From Fistularia commersonii (taxonomy: Eukaryota; Chordata; Actinopteri; Syngnathiformes; Fistulariidae): DNA of 64,000 nucleotides. The stretch's first letter is position 1; every line of letters starts with the position of its first letter. This document shows positions 1 through 11,859 of this stretch, in pieces. Under the pieces are notes generated by a model. The model was given only the letters and a program-made list of their open reading frames with translations. It was not told the DNA's origin and searched no databases. Location: positions 9,798,258 to 9,862,257 of the forward strand of contig JBBMNZ010000001.1 of the NCBI GenBank assembly GCA_037954325.1, written 5' to 3'. The translations under genes and the position numbers were made by a program.

Positions 1-59
1 CCAAGCTGGTTTTATTTTCAAAGCAAATGTCAGACGAGTCTGATATGGACTGTTAACAA

Positions 60-164
60 ATGCATTTTTTTTGAATGTATGTATCATACCTTGTGTTGAC
101 CCGGCCTGTCTATAAAATTTTAAAAGTCAATGCAGCCCCTGAGCCAAAAAGTTTGCCTACCCCT
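60..164 (+). mobile_element. hAT-type transposon terminal fragment
   Basis: The segment ending GTTTGCCTACCCCTG, preceded by GCCCCTGAGCCAAAAA, looks like the terminal part of a Charlie-like hAT element, which typically ends in ACCCCTG. No partner inverted end is visible because the window starts here. Confidence 0.5.
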
Positions 165-719
165 GTTCTAGTCTGTTGTTGCAGTTTGTGCAGCAGTGTG
201 TTTACTGGGGCAAAGGTGTTTTCTCAGCATCCCCTACCTTCTGAAACAAGTTGCATTGTCATCTCAAAATACTGACTTCTTTTCTCTGAAAGACTGCCCC
301 AACATTAGTGTATTTGGTAGAAAATTAATAAGAAAAAGTTGGAAAAGAAATCATCGAATATCCAAATACAGGTCTGAACAAGTGAATTACATAGGAAAAG
401 AACACTTGCATTATTTCATGATGCTAACAAGAGAAGCTAAATGAACAGCCTAGAGTCTCCATCTCAGTCAGCAATCAACTCCTGCATTGCCTTTTCTTGC
501 CATGTGTCCTTACTTGCTAAACTGTATATATTGTAAGTTATTGTATACCGCACATCCCTGCATACAAATAGTTGGCTATATCTTATATAGCTGCATTGTG
601 TATGTCTTGGTTTAATCATACTAAGTCTTAATACTAGTTATTCCTGACTAGTTTCTAAAAAAGATGTTTTATAAATGCCATGGTGCCATGGGGATGTGTA
701 GAACTGGAAAAAATCTTAC

Positions 720-791
720 AATCTTTCAAGCTTTGGTAGGTGAGTGAATGATTCTGGTTCCAAAGACTCGATGTTGTTGAAGTGTAGGTAC
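720..791 (-). CDS. pxdn: pxdn exon 5: fourth leucine-rich repeat, last exon in the window
   Basis: 72-bp exon encoding YLHFNNIESLEPESF and THLPKLERL, corresponding to the fourth LRR. Acceptor ag at 793-792; the donor gtaaga follows the first two bases (TT) of a Leu codon at 719-718. The remaining LRRs, the C-terminal LRR cap, the Ig domains, the peroxidase domain and the VWC domain must lie beyond the left edge. I found no further exon in bases 1-719. The gene is therefore cut by the window, not truncated biologically. Confidence 0.94.
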
Positions 792-1934
792 CTGGAGAGG
801 AACAAATTGTAGACAAAGCACAGTATGTCTGAGGTAAGGGGATAAACAAATGATGTGATTGTCTAACTGGGTGGGTCAATAAGACCAGTGTTGTTTTCCT
901 TCGTCAGTCTTGTTCACCCATCAGTTCTGTCACATTAGCTGTATCACAAGTGTTTTAGAAAGCTTTAGGTAGATACTGACAGATTGAAGAATACTTTCAA
1001 CTTTAATAATTTACAGGATCTCAACATTTACAGCTAGGTTAAAACAATATTAATCACTGGTGACAGACATGTACAACTATCTCCTGAAATGCAGACAAAA
1101 AAGTTCACATTTAAACGAGGGTAATGAAACTGTAAGGATTCTGCTGGATATCTGCTCATTTCAAAAGAGGAAAGCAACAGAACATAGTAGCCGCTGCAGC
1201 CAATAGAAAGAAAAGACCAAATTATGTAAAAGTAAAATTTTGAGATTACACCCCTCCAACACACACGAACGCACGCATGCACACACACACACACACACAC
1301 ACACTATAGTTTTTAACATTACCTGCAGAGTTAATTATTTTCTGTTCATACCCACAATTTAGGTTCTGGGTATTAACTAAAAATCTGTGCTGCAGACAAG
1401 CAATGATGCAAACTGTGAACTCCGTTTCAAACCAATTTAACCCTCAAACACCAAATATTTCATTACAAAGTTAATGCAATACACATGGATGCTACAAAAA
1501 AGCTATTTTGCAAATACTTGGTAAACCTCACATTCATGACCTTTATTTTGCCATAAAGCAAGGCTTTGCCATTATTATAGTTACTAATAAATCCAAGTGT
1601 ATAAGAAAACATCAATTAATAGTAAACTTTTATATGTATGAATCTATGTCTTTTTGGCAAAATTACTTATGATTTCAAGCTTTGGTGCCTGTTGTCCATT
1701 GGATATGGAAAGGAAGCAAGTGTACACCAATGTGATCTGGCTCACAACTTGTCACCTACACATCACCATAGAGAAATTCAGAACATCTACAGGGTAAGCA
1801 GCCTATTGCTGAAATAAATTTACTTTTTGTATTGAGGATTTGTTCTATGTTAATCAGCTACAGCGAGGAAAACACAACTTCCTTTATATCACTGATATTA
1901 AGTCACACATATAATAAGAATATGTGGGATTAAG
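792..1934. other. pxdn intron 4, unique part
   Basis: No gene or transposon recognised. It contains a 24-bp CA microsatellite at 1,281-1,304. The open frames here are short and low in complexity. Confidence 0.6.
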
Positions 1935-3152
1935 GCAGCTTCAGGGGCGCACAAGCCAGTGTCTTCTTGTGCCTGTCCCAAGCCTGGATAAATGGAGAAT
2001 GTTGTGCCAGGAAGGGCATTCAGTATAAAACATGTGCCAAAACATAATATGCGAATTGAACAGATGACTTTCATATTGGATCGGTCCAGGTCCAGGCTAA
2101 CAACGTCAGTGGAAATTGGGCTACTGTGGGTCGAAGAAAGAGATGAGGAAGAAATGTTAAGGAGCAGAGATAGAAGAGGAAAAGCAAGACAGGGACTGAG
2201 AGTAGGGACTTTGGATATATGGACAAGGACAGGAAATACTAGAGTTGTTTTACATGAGAGGAGAAAGGTGGATACACTGTGTCCAAGTGACCCGGTGAAA
2301 GAGCAGCAAGACCAGAAGCTTGGGAGTAAGTTTCTTTCAAGTTGTTCAAGGTAACTCCTGACACACTTTTCATTACTCCTAAGGAGTTCTGGAAGTTAAA
2401 AGAGCACCAGACAAAGCGATGAGTCTGAAGCTAGAAATTGAAGGTGTGACGCTTGATGTTTTTAGTAGCTACTCCCCACACTTAGGATGTAAGTTAGATG
2501 AAAAGAAAAGATTCTGGAGAGAGTTAGATAAAGCGATGCATCATATCCCTGGAGCTGAGACAGTGGTAATTGGTGCAGATTTCAATGGACATTTGGCACA
2601 GGCAATAGAGGTGATGAGAAAGTGATGGGCGAACGTTGGAGCACACAAACTCAATCTTGTATAGATAATATAACCTTGAGGAGATCAGTGTTTGCAGAGT
2701 AGCGGTAGGTGAGAGTGTAGGCAGACAGCATAGGGTGGTGGTTTGTAGGATGAATCTCTTGACAAGGAAGATGAAGGATGCTGAGGTTTGAACTGCCAAG
2801 CAATGTTAAATGTTTTGGAGGTAAGATCGGAGAAGGCAGCCTGGGATGGTTTGGTCATAGACACAGGAAGAATGGTGAATATATTGGTAGAAGGATGCTG
2901 GAGTTGGAACTGCCTAGCAGGAGGCCTTGAGAATCAGAATCAGAAAAACTTTATTTGTCCCCGAGGGACAGCTGGGGGCAGATGGGGTAGCAGCATCAAA
3001 ATTGACCAAATAGAAGACGTATGGATGGAGTGTGAGAGGACATGAAGTTAGCTGGTGTGAGAGAAAAAGATACAGAGAATGGGGTTAGATGCAGGAAGTT
3101 GATCACTGAGGCAAAACCCTGAAGGGGGCAGGCGAAAGAGCAAGAGGACTAT
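1935..3152 (+). mobile_element. RTE-like LINE, decayed copy 1
   Basis: It starts with the family's 5' leader (GCAGCTTCAGGGGCGC, then a degraded CCGGATAAATG-type block) and carries endonuclease remnants (VVIGADFNGH near 2,565-2,595). Most of the middle is missing. It ends in the C-terminal tail, RILVEGCWSW-type remnants plus a run resembling the family's last codons, near 3,110-3,150. Many stops and frameshifts make it dead. It is read against pxdn inside intron 4. Confidence 0.8.
2930..3008 (-). mobile_element. LINE/SINE 3'-tail insertion inside LINE copy 1
   Basis: Read on the minus strand this is a CGGGGACAAATAAAG-type tail followed by repeated TTCTGA units, which is how many fish LINE and SINE tails end. 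It interrupts the LINE tail between CCTTGA and the sequence that resumes near 3,009. Confidence 0.5.
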
Positions 3153-3313
3153 TAGGTTATCCATGGATTACTTCTACTTGAACATTATCTTAACAAATAA
3201 GCAGATCAAAGATGATACAGTGCAGGAAGAGTTGTATGTACAAGCCCCACAGAGCTAATGCGCATCATGAGTTTCAGGTAGTTTTTGCACCATATCACAT
3301 AGAATATAAGAAA

Positions 3314-3412
3314 AATTATATTATATTTAAAATATAATATATATAAATATATATTATATTATATATATATATGATATTATATTATATTATATTTATAAAT
3401 ATATTTTATATC
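3314..3412. repeat. AT-rich low-complexity tract
   Basis: About 100 bp of almost pure A/T with TATAT and TATTATAT motifs, in pxdn intron 4. No coding content. Confidence 0.8.
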
Positions 3413-4006
3413 TTTGACAAATGAGCATACATCAACTTTTAACAGGTTACTGAACAGTGTTGCCTGGAAAACGGGATAAAACAGTGCAGGCATTGCTGTT
3501 CCACAATTTAGTTCCAGCATGACACTGAGAGCACTAGTAGCAGCACCAAATCTGCATTATTACATGAAGTGTGCTATATGTCTTGTCGAGGCCATTTGTA
3601 ATGCAATTCATGCAAAAGGATCAAGGGGCTTCAGCGCCATTTACAAAGATGAGCGACCACAAGACAAGCATAGGAGAGGGCCTGGTTGAGGGAAGAGTGG
3701 GTATCACTGTATTAAATATTAACAGGATGGGTCCCAGAATACTTTTGTCAGGCCTTGATAGCCATGAGAAAAACATTCACAACAGCACAAGATGCTAGTA
3801 TCTGGGTAATTATATCATATTAGGGTAATCGTAATGAGTGTAAAACTTACCACATATTTCTGGAACTTTTGATATATTATATATATATTTTGTTTTATGT
3901 TAAATTAAGAAAATAATATGGAGGTATTGTACAAGGAGAGAGAGATACAGGTGGAGCAGCAGTAGGGTGAAGAGAGGAGATGGTGGCAAAGAAGTTGGTC
4001 ACTTAC

Positions 4007-4078
4007 AGTTGCTCAAGAGAGACAAGCCCCTTAAATGCTTGTCTGTCAATTGATTGGATTTCATTCTTGTACAAATAG
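4007..4078 (-). CDS. pxdn: pxdn exon 4: third leucine-rich repeat
   Basis: 72-bp exon encoding YLYKNEIQSIDRQAFKGL then VSLEQL, which matches the third LRR of vertebrate PXDN almost residue for residue. Acceptor ag at 4,080-4,079, donor gtaagt at 4,006-4,005, same 2+1 Leu phase. The next intron (4,006 to 792, 3,215 bp) carries a decayed RTE-like LINE read in the opposite direction. Confidence 0.96.
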
Positions 4079-5698
4079 CTGAAAGGAGAGATAATCAGTA
4101 ACATTAGTAACACACACTCTCAGGATCAACTGAATTCTGTACGTTATTAAGACAGAAAGTATTGAAGACAAAATAATAAGAAAGTTCCCATTTAACAGTA
4201 AAAAAATCTGTTGTACTTGCTGAGTGTGCTGTTGTCTTCACTTGCAGACAGACCTTTTTTTACGCTCAAGCAATTATTTGTTACAATCTTAAAGCAAATC
4301 AGATACTGCATGGTTACAACTTGGAAGAGCACATATACGCATAAGATAAACGTAAAGGACAACTCAACTACAGTACAAACAATATGTACATGTTGACTCT
4401 TTCACTGCAAACAAACCAAATGCTATTAAAACACACATGTTTTTAGACATCAGGAGGAGCTATATAATGAAAATACTTAACCAGTATTTGTTGAGGGTTT
4501 ATCATGGCAGCATGACAAAATCAAACACAAAATAATTAGGCTATTTCAACACAGATGAAATGCAGAAATCAAAAACTATACACATCTTATTTCAAATGGT
4601 AAGAAAAACCAAGTGATGAGCCACCATTATAATATAAAAATACATAAAGTAAATGATTATCTGATTGTAATGTTAAAAAATAATGATCACGGTAATGTTG
4701 TAGATTAGGTTTGGAAGACTTCAAAGATGAAAGGGAGGTTATTTTATTTGGCTCCAAAGGAAGATAAGAGGTGATGCAGTGTTTACTAAATAGCCCCTAG
4801 CCATAGACCACACTATCTAAAACAGATAGAAGGTTTAGTGTGCACTTTGACCTAATTACACAGGTTTTGACAATAATAGATGAACTCCAGCTAAAAACAA
4901 ATCAGGGTCTGTGAGCAAAACAACAGTAAATAGCTTCAGCTGGAATATATCGGTATAAACAGAAGGGAGGTATACTAGAACCTGAATGTTTGTGTTCAGA
5001 GACAAAAAAACACATAAAGTAGAAAAACACACACAAAAAAAATGAACTGAAACATATTTTAACACTTTCACTTCAATTCCTTTAATGAGTTTACAGTGCT
5101 TGACTAAGACTTAGCTGGGTAGCTACATTCCCCATTTGGAAACGGTCCTATCAGTAATTGCGTACATTGTTCCTCGATCAGTCATCAGACAGACAGACAT
5201 ACAGCCGACTTTTCCCAATAAATGGGAACACGCAATTATGATATGATGAAGTTATCACACACGTTTTATTTACTATAATGTTATAATCGGAAATAAATCA
5301 ATCAATATATCAATGAATGTCGATTTTCCCAACATTGCTAGTTCCACTGAGGAAGGAAACATGAGCATCCATCAGCAAAATCAGGGCTCTTACCACAACT
5401 GAGGTCAGACATTGTGACTAACGAGATGATCTAACTAGCAATCCCACAGAAATCCAGAGAACGTGCTTAAACACCATTTCTCCCAACTCGATCCAGCTGC
5501 ACACTTCCAGACATAAGGCAAATGAATGGACAAAGAAAGGACTTTTAATCAAATCGACATTCGTCCCCAGCCATTGACTAAGCATCTGGCTTATTAGCTT
5601 TTCCATGTTTTTATCAATAGCGTATGGTGGCTTTTTGGACAACACTGACCCGTTGGCCTTAAAGACAAAAGAACAGAATCAAGATAAGGACAACTTAC

Positions 5699-5770
5699 AG
5701 ATATTTAAGATTTTCCAGGTCTTCGAATGCTCCCCTGGGGATTCTTCGTATATGATTGTTATTGAGAAGG
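5699..5770 (-). CDS. pxdn: pxdn exon 3: second leucine-rich repeat
   Basis: 72-bp exon encoding LLNNNHIRRIPRGAF and EDLENLKYL. This stretch is nearly invariant in vertebrate peroxidasins and is the segment that identifies the gene most directly. It has an ag acceptor at 5,772-5,771 and a gtaagt donor at 5,698-5,697, with the Leu codon split 2+1 at both ends, in phase with its neighbours. The following intron (5,698 to 4,079) is 1,620 bp. Confidence 0.96.
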
Positions 5771-7386
5771 CTGTAAAAAGTAGTTGTTACAAAGCAGTGA
5801 GTTGCAGTAGAAGCAGTACGATGAACTTTCAAAGTTGTATAACCAGAGCACTGTCTGTTTATTTCAAAATGATACAATGAAAACAAAACATTATCCTCTC
5901 GGGGACTTGTTTTTTTTTTTATCTCTTCAAACAAAACATATTATATCAGTAAATGTTAGCCATTTGTTTGAGTAACATCTAAGATTCCCAGTTATGGAGT
6001 TAGAATAAATTTGTATTTCTTTCACACCAATTAATGAAACATTCTTTCAGACTTACTGAATATCTAAGGATTTATGGCCTTCATGAAAGCCTGTCGATAA
6101 TTTTAAACCTTGTGACCCACATGTGAAAATTTATTTTAAAGCTTTATAAATAGTGTAAGTTTTTAGCTGAAGAAGGAATAATGAATTAAGAATTGATTAA
6201 TATGGAAGACTCAGCAGCCATGTGCCAGCAGCCATCTCTACAGAATATAATGACCAAATTTAAGCAGCTTCACTGGAGATCTTAGTACATTTTACAGACT
6301 TATATGTGTGTGAGCCCCAACCTATAACGATATACTGTAGAGCTCTTAAGGCCAGACAACCCCTTGTACTTCCTGCATAAGCAGAGTGCATGCTTTCACC
6401 ACTTAAGCTTCCCCACAGTCCTTATTTGCGGCACAGACTTGATTTCAGTTTTTCTTTGTAGAAGTCTTACCTATCTTTTGGAATGAAAATGAAGGTAGGA
6501 AGCTAGAGTGGCCAGACTGTAGGTTCTCTCGGCACACAGATGTAGATGCCTTACATGCAGTAAGTTGGGTGATGACCAAATATTTCTAGGGTGTGAATCT
6601 ACCTTTTCGGGCACTATGCCTCCCCTGGATACCAAATGTCACTATATCCCCTATCCTATGTAACATACAAAATATATGAATAATGATAGACGAATGAGTT
6701 GTTAATGTAATTTATTATGCTGCTCAAATTAGCAGTCTGACTACGTAAAGAAAGCATTAGCTTTTTCAAAATGCAAGACATGCTCATATCCATGAAAAAA
6801 AATAAAACATTTTCTCCTTGTTAACTATGCAATACACCATCTAACAGGCTGAATAAATGATAAATAGCACTGCAGGTGGAAGTGGAAACATAAATTCCTA
6901 AAAGATTACGAGCTGACCTACATGTGTGAAACCACAGCAGTGAGAATTTGCCCATGACTTGCTTAGGAAGTGTATGTCATGCTGTGGAGAGCCGCTTGAA
7001 GGAAAGGATTATTAAATCATACAATTTTAAAGCCAAGCAATTTATTACCTGTAGGGCTGCAATACTCAAAAATATTATTAAGGCCATGATGTTGAGGACA
7101 GATAACAGCACAAAAAAATTCTTCTTATTGTTTTCTGTGCCTTTCAGCCACTCTCTTCAGTCGTCACCTAAGTGAATCATCTACCACCGTCTAATCTTAT
7201 CCTTTTTATATTCTTGTCTCACACCAAGTAACTTAACGTCCCCTTTCACTATAACCACAAATCACTTTGGTCTTCCTCTAGGTATCCTGCTTGGCAGTTC
7301 CAACCTTAGCATCCTTCAACCAAGACACACAGGTATACATATACATATTGTGTTTGTGAAAACAATAAATGTTTGTGGAAACTTAC

Positions 7387-7458
7387 AGTGTGTTGAGACC
7401 CTTTAGTCGGCTAAAAGAACCTGGTTGTAGGTCCTTGATTTTGTTGAACCTGAGGTCC
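7387..7458 (-). CDS. pxdn: pxdn exon 2: first leucine-rich repeat
   Basis: 72-bp exon encoding one 24-residue LRR, with DLRFNKIKDLQPGSF followed by LKGLNTL. It begins after an ag acceptor with G, which completes the Leu codon split by exon 1 (CT+G), and ends CT before a gtaagt donor. Every LRR exon of this gene in the window is 72 bp and all share the same phase, as expected for a domain built by exon duplication. The LRRs of peroxidasin form its extracellular N-terminal region. The intron to the next exon is 1,616 bp and has no transposon I can recognise. Confidence 0.95.
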
Positions 7459-8440
7459 CTGAAGACAAAAAGAAACCACGTTTCAGAAAATCAAATATGA
7501 CATTACTGGTTCTGATGGCGAAAGGCTGCCCTCATCACCTGATCAATAGTGACACAGACGGGGGGTATTTAAAAGTGTTATGTATACAAAATCAGATAAA
7601 CAGTTTCCGGGAAATCAAGTTCTTGACAGCCTAGGGTTGCATATACAACCACATTTTGGATATAATTGGGTTAATGCTTACCTCCAAAGAATGTTTTTAT
7701 CTACCTTTAATCATGTATATTACTTGACTTGTGCCACAAGTACTTGGTAATTTCTCCTTCAACTTCCAAATTTAAAGAGGGTGCATAATAATATCACAAC
7801 ATGAATCGATACTAAATACTCCTGGTCTTGTAGCAAATGATTGGACATGTCAAAGTGGACAGTCCTTGGAAGTGAAATAAGTCCATGTACTATATATGTA
7901 CTACTATGTTTTGCTAGTTACATCTGCAAGAAGAATTTCTTACAACGGGTGTGTCATATCATGAAAAAATAAAAACACAAAATACATTTTTTGTTGTTTA
8001 TGGAACCTCAGTTCTTAGTAAACAAGCAATACATTTTTAATGGTGGTAGTACCGTTACATCCTTGGTCACATAAGAAATTTGTGAGGAATAGTTTCTGTA
8101 CTATGACGCTGTCCTAATATTGGTTGAAATGTTTTCAAAATTGTTCCACATGTTTTAACCAAGTATCTTGCTCTGAAATACCTACCAACCCCCAAAAGAG
8201 TTAAACAATAAAAAACATGTATTAGTACATTTATCTTACCAATCCAGAAACCTTACAAAATAAAATAATCTAACAGCATGTATAATGCAGGAGAAAGCAT
8301 AACGATAAAAACATTTTTTTTTTTTGTTAGATTTTATGTAGTCAACATCAAGCATGTAAATTTAAATTTATTTACACCATATAACAATCACTGTAATATT
8401 TAAATTCCATCACTTAATACACAATAGGTGGGGAAGGTAA
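7459..8440. other. pxdn intron 1, unique 3' part
   Basis: AT-rich sequence next to the exon 2 acceptor. I recognise no transposon, RNA gene or exon in it. Confidence 0.55.
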
Positions 8441-8733
8441 ATACACTATATAGCCAACAGTATTAGCTCACCCATCCAAATATTGGTATCAGGTGCTCCA
8501 ATCACTTCCATTCCAACAGATTTATAAAATCAAGCACATAGGTATGCAGACTGTGTTTTTTTACAAACATGTGTGAAAGAATGGATCGCTCTCTGGAGCT
8601 TCGTGAATTCCAGTGATGAACTGTGATAGGATACCACCTGTGCAACAAATCCAGTCGTCAAATTTCCTCACTCCTATATGTTTCAAAGTCAACTGTCAGC
8701 TGTATTGTAAGAACATGAAAGTGTTAGGGAACA
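8441..8733 (+). mobile_element. Tc1/mariner-like transposon, 5' fragment
   Basis: It begins with a Tc1-like terminus (CACTATATAGCCAACAG) and continues into remains of the N-terminal helix-turn-helix of the transposase: CNKSSRQISSLLYVSKSTVS is readable on the plus strand. It is cut at 8,733, where a LINE 5' end begins, so the transposase core and the right terminus are missing. Confidence 0.7.
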
Positions 8734-9060
8734 ATGAAGCCTCAGGGCGGCACTAGCTGGTGTCTCCCTGAGCTGGTCCCAAGGCCGGATAAATGCAGAG
8801 GGTTGCGTCAGGAAGTGCATCCGTTGTAAAACTTTTGCCAAAACCAAACACTGATGACCTACAGGGAACCAATGGAAACTGGGCTACTGTAGGTCAAACA
8901 AGGAGAAGAGGAAAGCGTGTTCGGAAGCAGAGAGAAGAGGAAAGGCAAGAGTCTGGGACTGAGAGTAGGGACTTTGAATATTGGGACTATGACAGGAAAA
9001 GGTAGAGGGTAGGTCGACATGATGCTCTGCAGAGAAGGAAGGTGGATATACTGTGTGTCC

Positions 9061-9671
9061 ATGTCAGGGTCTCACAGCTGGGTTCAATTCGTAACCGGCG
9101 CCAGCTGCAGCACAGGCCGCTAATCAAGATCCCTATAAAGGGCAGCAGCACACTCTGCCTGGCGCCGGGGGATTGTGGTTGCCCAACAACCCTGACCACT
9201 GTGGATCCCCATCACCCCGGTCATGACTGGACCTAGCCGTGGTTCCTGACTCCCCCTTTGCCATGTTTATCCCCACGGCCCCCTTGTGGCCTCCTCTGGG
9301 CCTTTGGACCCCGACCCTGCGAGAGTCCCCTCTAGACCTTTGGACCCTGACCTCGTAAGACCCCCTGGTGGACCACTGGACCCTAAGTGTTGACTGGGAC
9401 CCCCTGGTGGACCACTGGACCCCGACCCTGTGAGTGCCCCCTCTGGACCTTCGGACCCTGAGTGTAGACCAGGACCCCCTGGTGGACCACCGGACCCTGA
9501 CCCCGTGAGACCCCCTGGTGGACCACCAGACCTTGATCCTGCCTTGACCCAGCCGGGGCCCGTCCTGGTGAGACCCAGCCTTGTGCGACTGTCTTGGGGC
9601 CAGGGAATTGCCAGCGACACCCTACCTGCCTGCCTACCTAAATAAAGTGCTTCAACCCTGATTTCAGCCTT
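9061..9671 (+). mobile_element. GC-rich insert with internal tandem repeats, possible solo LTR
   Basis: A C-rich block quite unlike its AT-rich surroundings. It opens TGTCAGGGTCTCACAGCTGG and closes with AATAAAGTGCTTCAACC and CTGATTTCA, which is compatible with a TG..CA LTR and its polyadenylation signal. Between 9,265 and 9,560 a unit of about 36-40 bp (core CCCCCTGGTGGACCAC, then GGACCCTGACC) is repeated about seven times. The LINE resumes at 9,672 but lacks about 100 bp of its own sequence, and I see no clean target duplication. The LTR call is therefore tentative. Confidence 0.45.
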
Positions 9672-10171
9672 GGAGTAGGAGTTATCTTGTAGGAGGAGTT
9701 TGTTAGGAATGTTCTGGAGGTGAAAAGAATGTCAAATAGATTTGTGAGTCTGAAATTGGAAACTGAAGTTGTGATGCTCAATGTTGTTAGGTGGGATGTT
9801 AGTTTAAGGAGAAGTTCTGGAATGAGCTAGCTGAAGTGATGGATAATATCCCCGAATATGAGAGAGTGGTAATTGGTGCAGACTTCAATGGACATGTTGG
9901 TGCAGGCAATAGAGGGGGTGAAGAAGTGATGGGCAGATTTGGTATACAGGATAGGAACACAGAAGAACAGATGGTGGTAGATTTTGCAAAAAGGATAGAA
10001 ATGGCTGTAATGAACACTTTTTTCCAGAGAAGACAGGAACAAAGGGCTACTTATAAGAGCGGAGGTAGCAGCACCCAGGTGGACTACATCGCCTATAGAC
10101 AAGGTAACCTGAAAGAGATCAGAGGGGGGGCATAAGGTAACCTTTAAGAAGCATGCAGGTACACTATAGAC

Positions 10172-10384
10172 CAGGGGTGTCAAACTCAATTTAGCTCAGG
10201 GGCCATATGGAGGAAAATCTATTCTCAAGCGAGTCGGATGGGTAAAATCGTGACATATTAACGACTGTTAGTGTACCTATTTTTCAATTCACCCCTTAAA
10301 CCCGGTATCGTTTATCTTTGCGAGCTGGATTAAACCTGTTTGTTGGCCTGATCCGGCCCGTGAGCCTTGAGTTTGACACACCTG
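10172..10384. mobile_element. hAT-type MITE with inverted ends and 8-bp target duplication
   Basis: 213-bp non-autonomous element. It begins CAGGGGTGTCAAACTCAA and ends TTGAGTTTGACACACCTG, which are inverted with one mismatch. The flanks are CTATAGAC on the left (10,164-10,171) and CTGTAGAC on the right (10,385-10,392). An 8-bp duplication is the hAT hallmark. It sits inside LINE copy 2 and is therefore younger. Confidence 0.88.
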
Positions 10385-11859
10385 CTGTAGACAATGAAAT
10401 CTCAAGGAGATCAGTGACTGCAAAGTAGTTGTAGGTGAGAGTGCAGCCAGACAGCATAGGATGCTGTTTTGTAGGATGACTGTAGTGACAAGGTAGATCA
10501 AGAGGGCAGAGCAGAGGACAAAGTGGTGGAAGCTGAAAAGGAAGAACTGTTGTATGGTTTTCAGGGAGGAGTTGAGAAAGGCTCTGGGTGGGCAGGGAGA
10601 GCTTCCAGATGATTGGACAATTATAGCTAGTGTTATCAGGGAGACAGGTAGGAGAGTACTTGGTGGGTCATCTAGAAGGAAAGTAGATAAGGAGACTTGG
10701 TGGTGGAATGAGGATGTGCAGGTGTATATACAGAGAAAGCCGTTAGCAAAGAAGAAGTGGGATACTGAGAGGACTGAAGAGAACAGACAGGAGTTCAGGG
10801 AGATGCGGCGAAAGGTAAAGATAGAGGTAGCAAAGGCAAAACAAAGGGCGTACGATGACTTGTATGCTTGGTTGGACAGCAAGGAGGGAGAGAATGATCT
10901 ATACAGGTTGGCGAAACAGAGAGATAATGATGGAAAGGATATACAACAGGTCCGGATGATTAAGGATAGAGAAGGAAATGTATTGACAGATGCTTGAAGA
11001 ATAATGGGAAGATGGAAAAAGTTGATGAATGTGGAAAATGAAAGCGAGGCAAGGGTAAAAGAGGTGACTATTGTAGACCACAAAGTAGCACAGATTAGTA
11101 AAAATGAAGTGAGGAAGGCATTTAAGATGATGAAGATTGGAAAGGCAGTTGGTCCTGATGATCTACCTGTGGAGGTATGGGAGTGTCTGGGAGAGGCAGC
11201 GGTAGAGTTTATGACTAGTTTATTCGACAGGATCTTAGAGGGGGGGTGTACAGAACTGTGGCAACTATAGAGGGATAAAGTTGATGAGCCATACAATGAA
11301 GTTATGGGAAAGAGTAGTGGAAACTAGACTGAGGAGTGAGGAGGAGTGTCCTGATGATATACCCGTGGAGGTATGGAAGTGTCTAGGGGAGGCAGTAGTA
11401 GTAGTTTCCAACTAGTAGTGGTAGTTTCTAACTAGATTACTCAACAGGATCTTAGTAAGTGAGAAGATGCCTCGGGTATGGAGAAGAAGTGTGATGATGC
11501 CCATTTTTAAGGATAAGGGGGATGTGCAGAATTGCCGTAAAGATAGTGATAAAGTCTATGAGCCATACAATGAAGTTACGGGAAAGAGTGGAAAATAGAC
11601 TGAGAGCAGAAGTCAGCATTTGTGAACCGCAGCATGGCTTCATGCCTAGAAAGAGTACTACAGATGCAGTATTTGCTTAGAGAATGCTAACAGAAGGTCA
11701 GAAGTAGCTGCATTGCACTTTTGTAGACCTAGACAAAGCATACGACAGGGTGTAAGGAGAGTAAAGGAGAGGAATGAAAGTTAGTCGAAGCAACACAGAG
11801 TACATGTTTGTGAATGAGAGGATCTCGGGTGGAACGGTGAGGTGTACTGTCGTTCGTTT

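Larger units (their letters stand above)
8737..11855 (+). mobile_element. RTE-like LINE, decayed copy 2, interrupted twice
   Basis: 5' leader from 8,737 (CCTCAGGGCGGCACTAGCTG), then endonuclease sequence (open at 9,836-10,135 with GADFNGHVGAGN and YKSGG..TQVDYI motifs). The central linker follows at 10,554-10,997, with WWWNEDVQ and AKQRAYDDLYAWLDS. RT pieces follow (KAVGPDDLPVEVW near 11,145) and, after internal deletions, GFMPRKSTTDAVFA and VDLDKAYDRV. It stops near 11,855. A GC-rich block (9,061-9,671) and a hAT MITE (10,172-10,384) are inserted in it. Frameshifts throughout make it dead. Element class: APE-type endonuclease plus reverse transcriptase; the RTE clade is my best guess. Confidence 0.85.

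Noticed and set aside
1034..1300. Minus-strand Cys/Val-rich peptide
   Set aside because: Its N-terminus is the CA microsatellite. The rest has no recognisable feature and overlaps nothing conserved.
9267..9620. Long Gly/Pro-rich open frame resembling collagen
   Set aside because: It is produced by a tandem repeat of about 36-40 bp that is open in more than one frame on both strands. It has no start context or splice structure.
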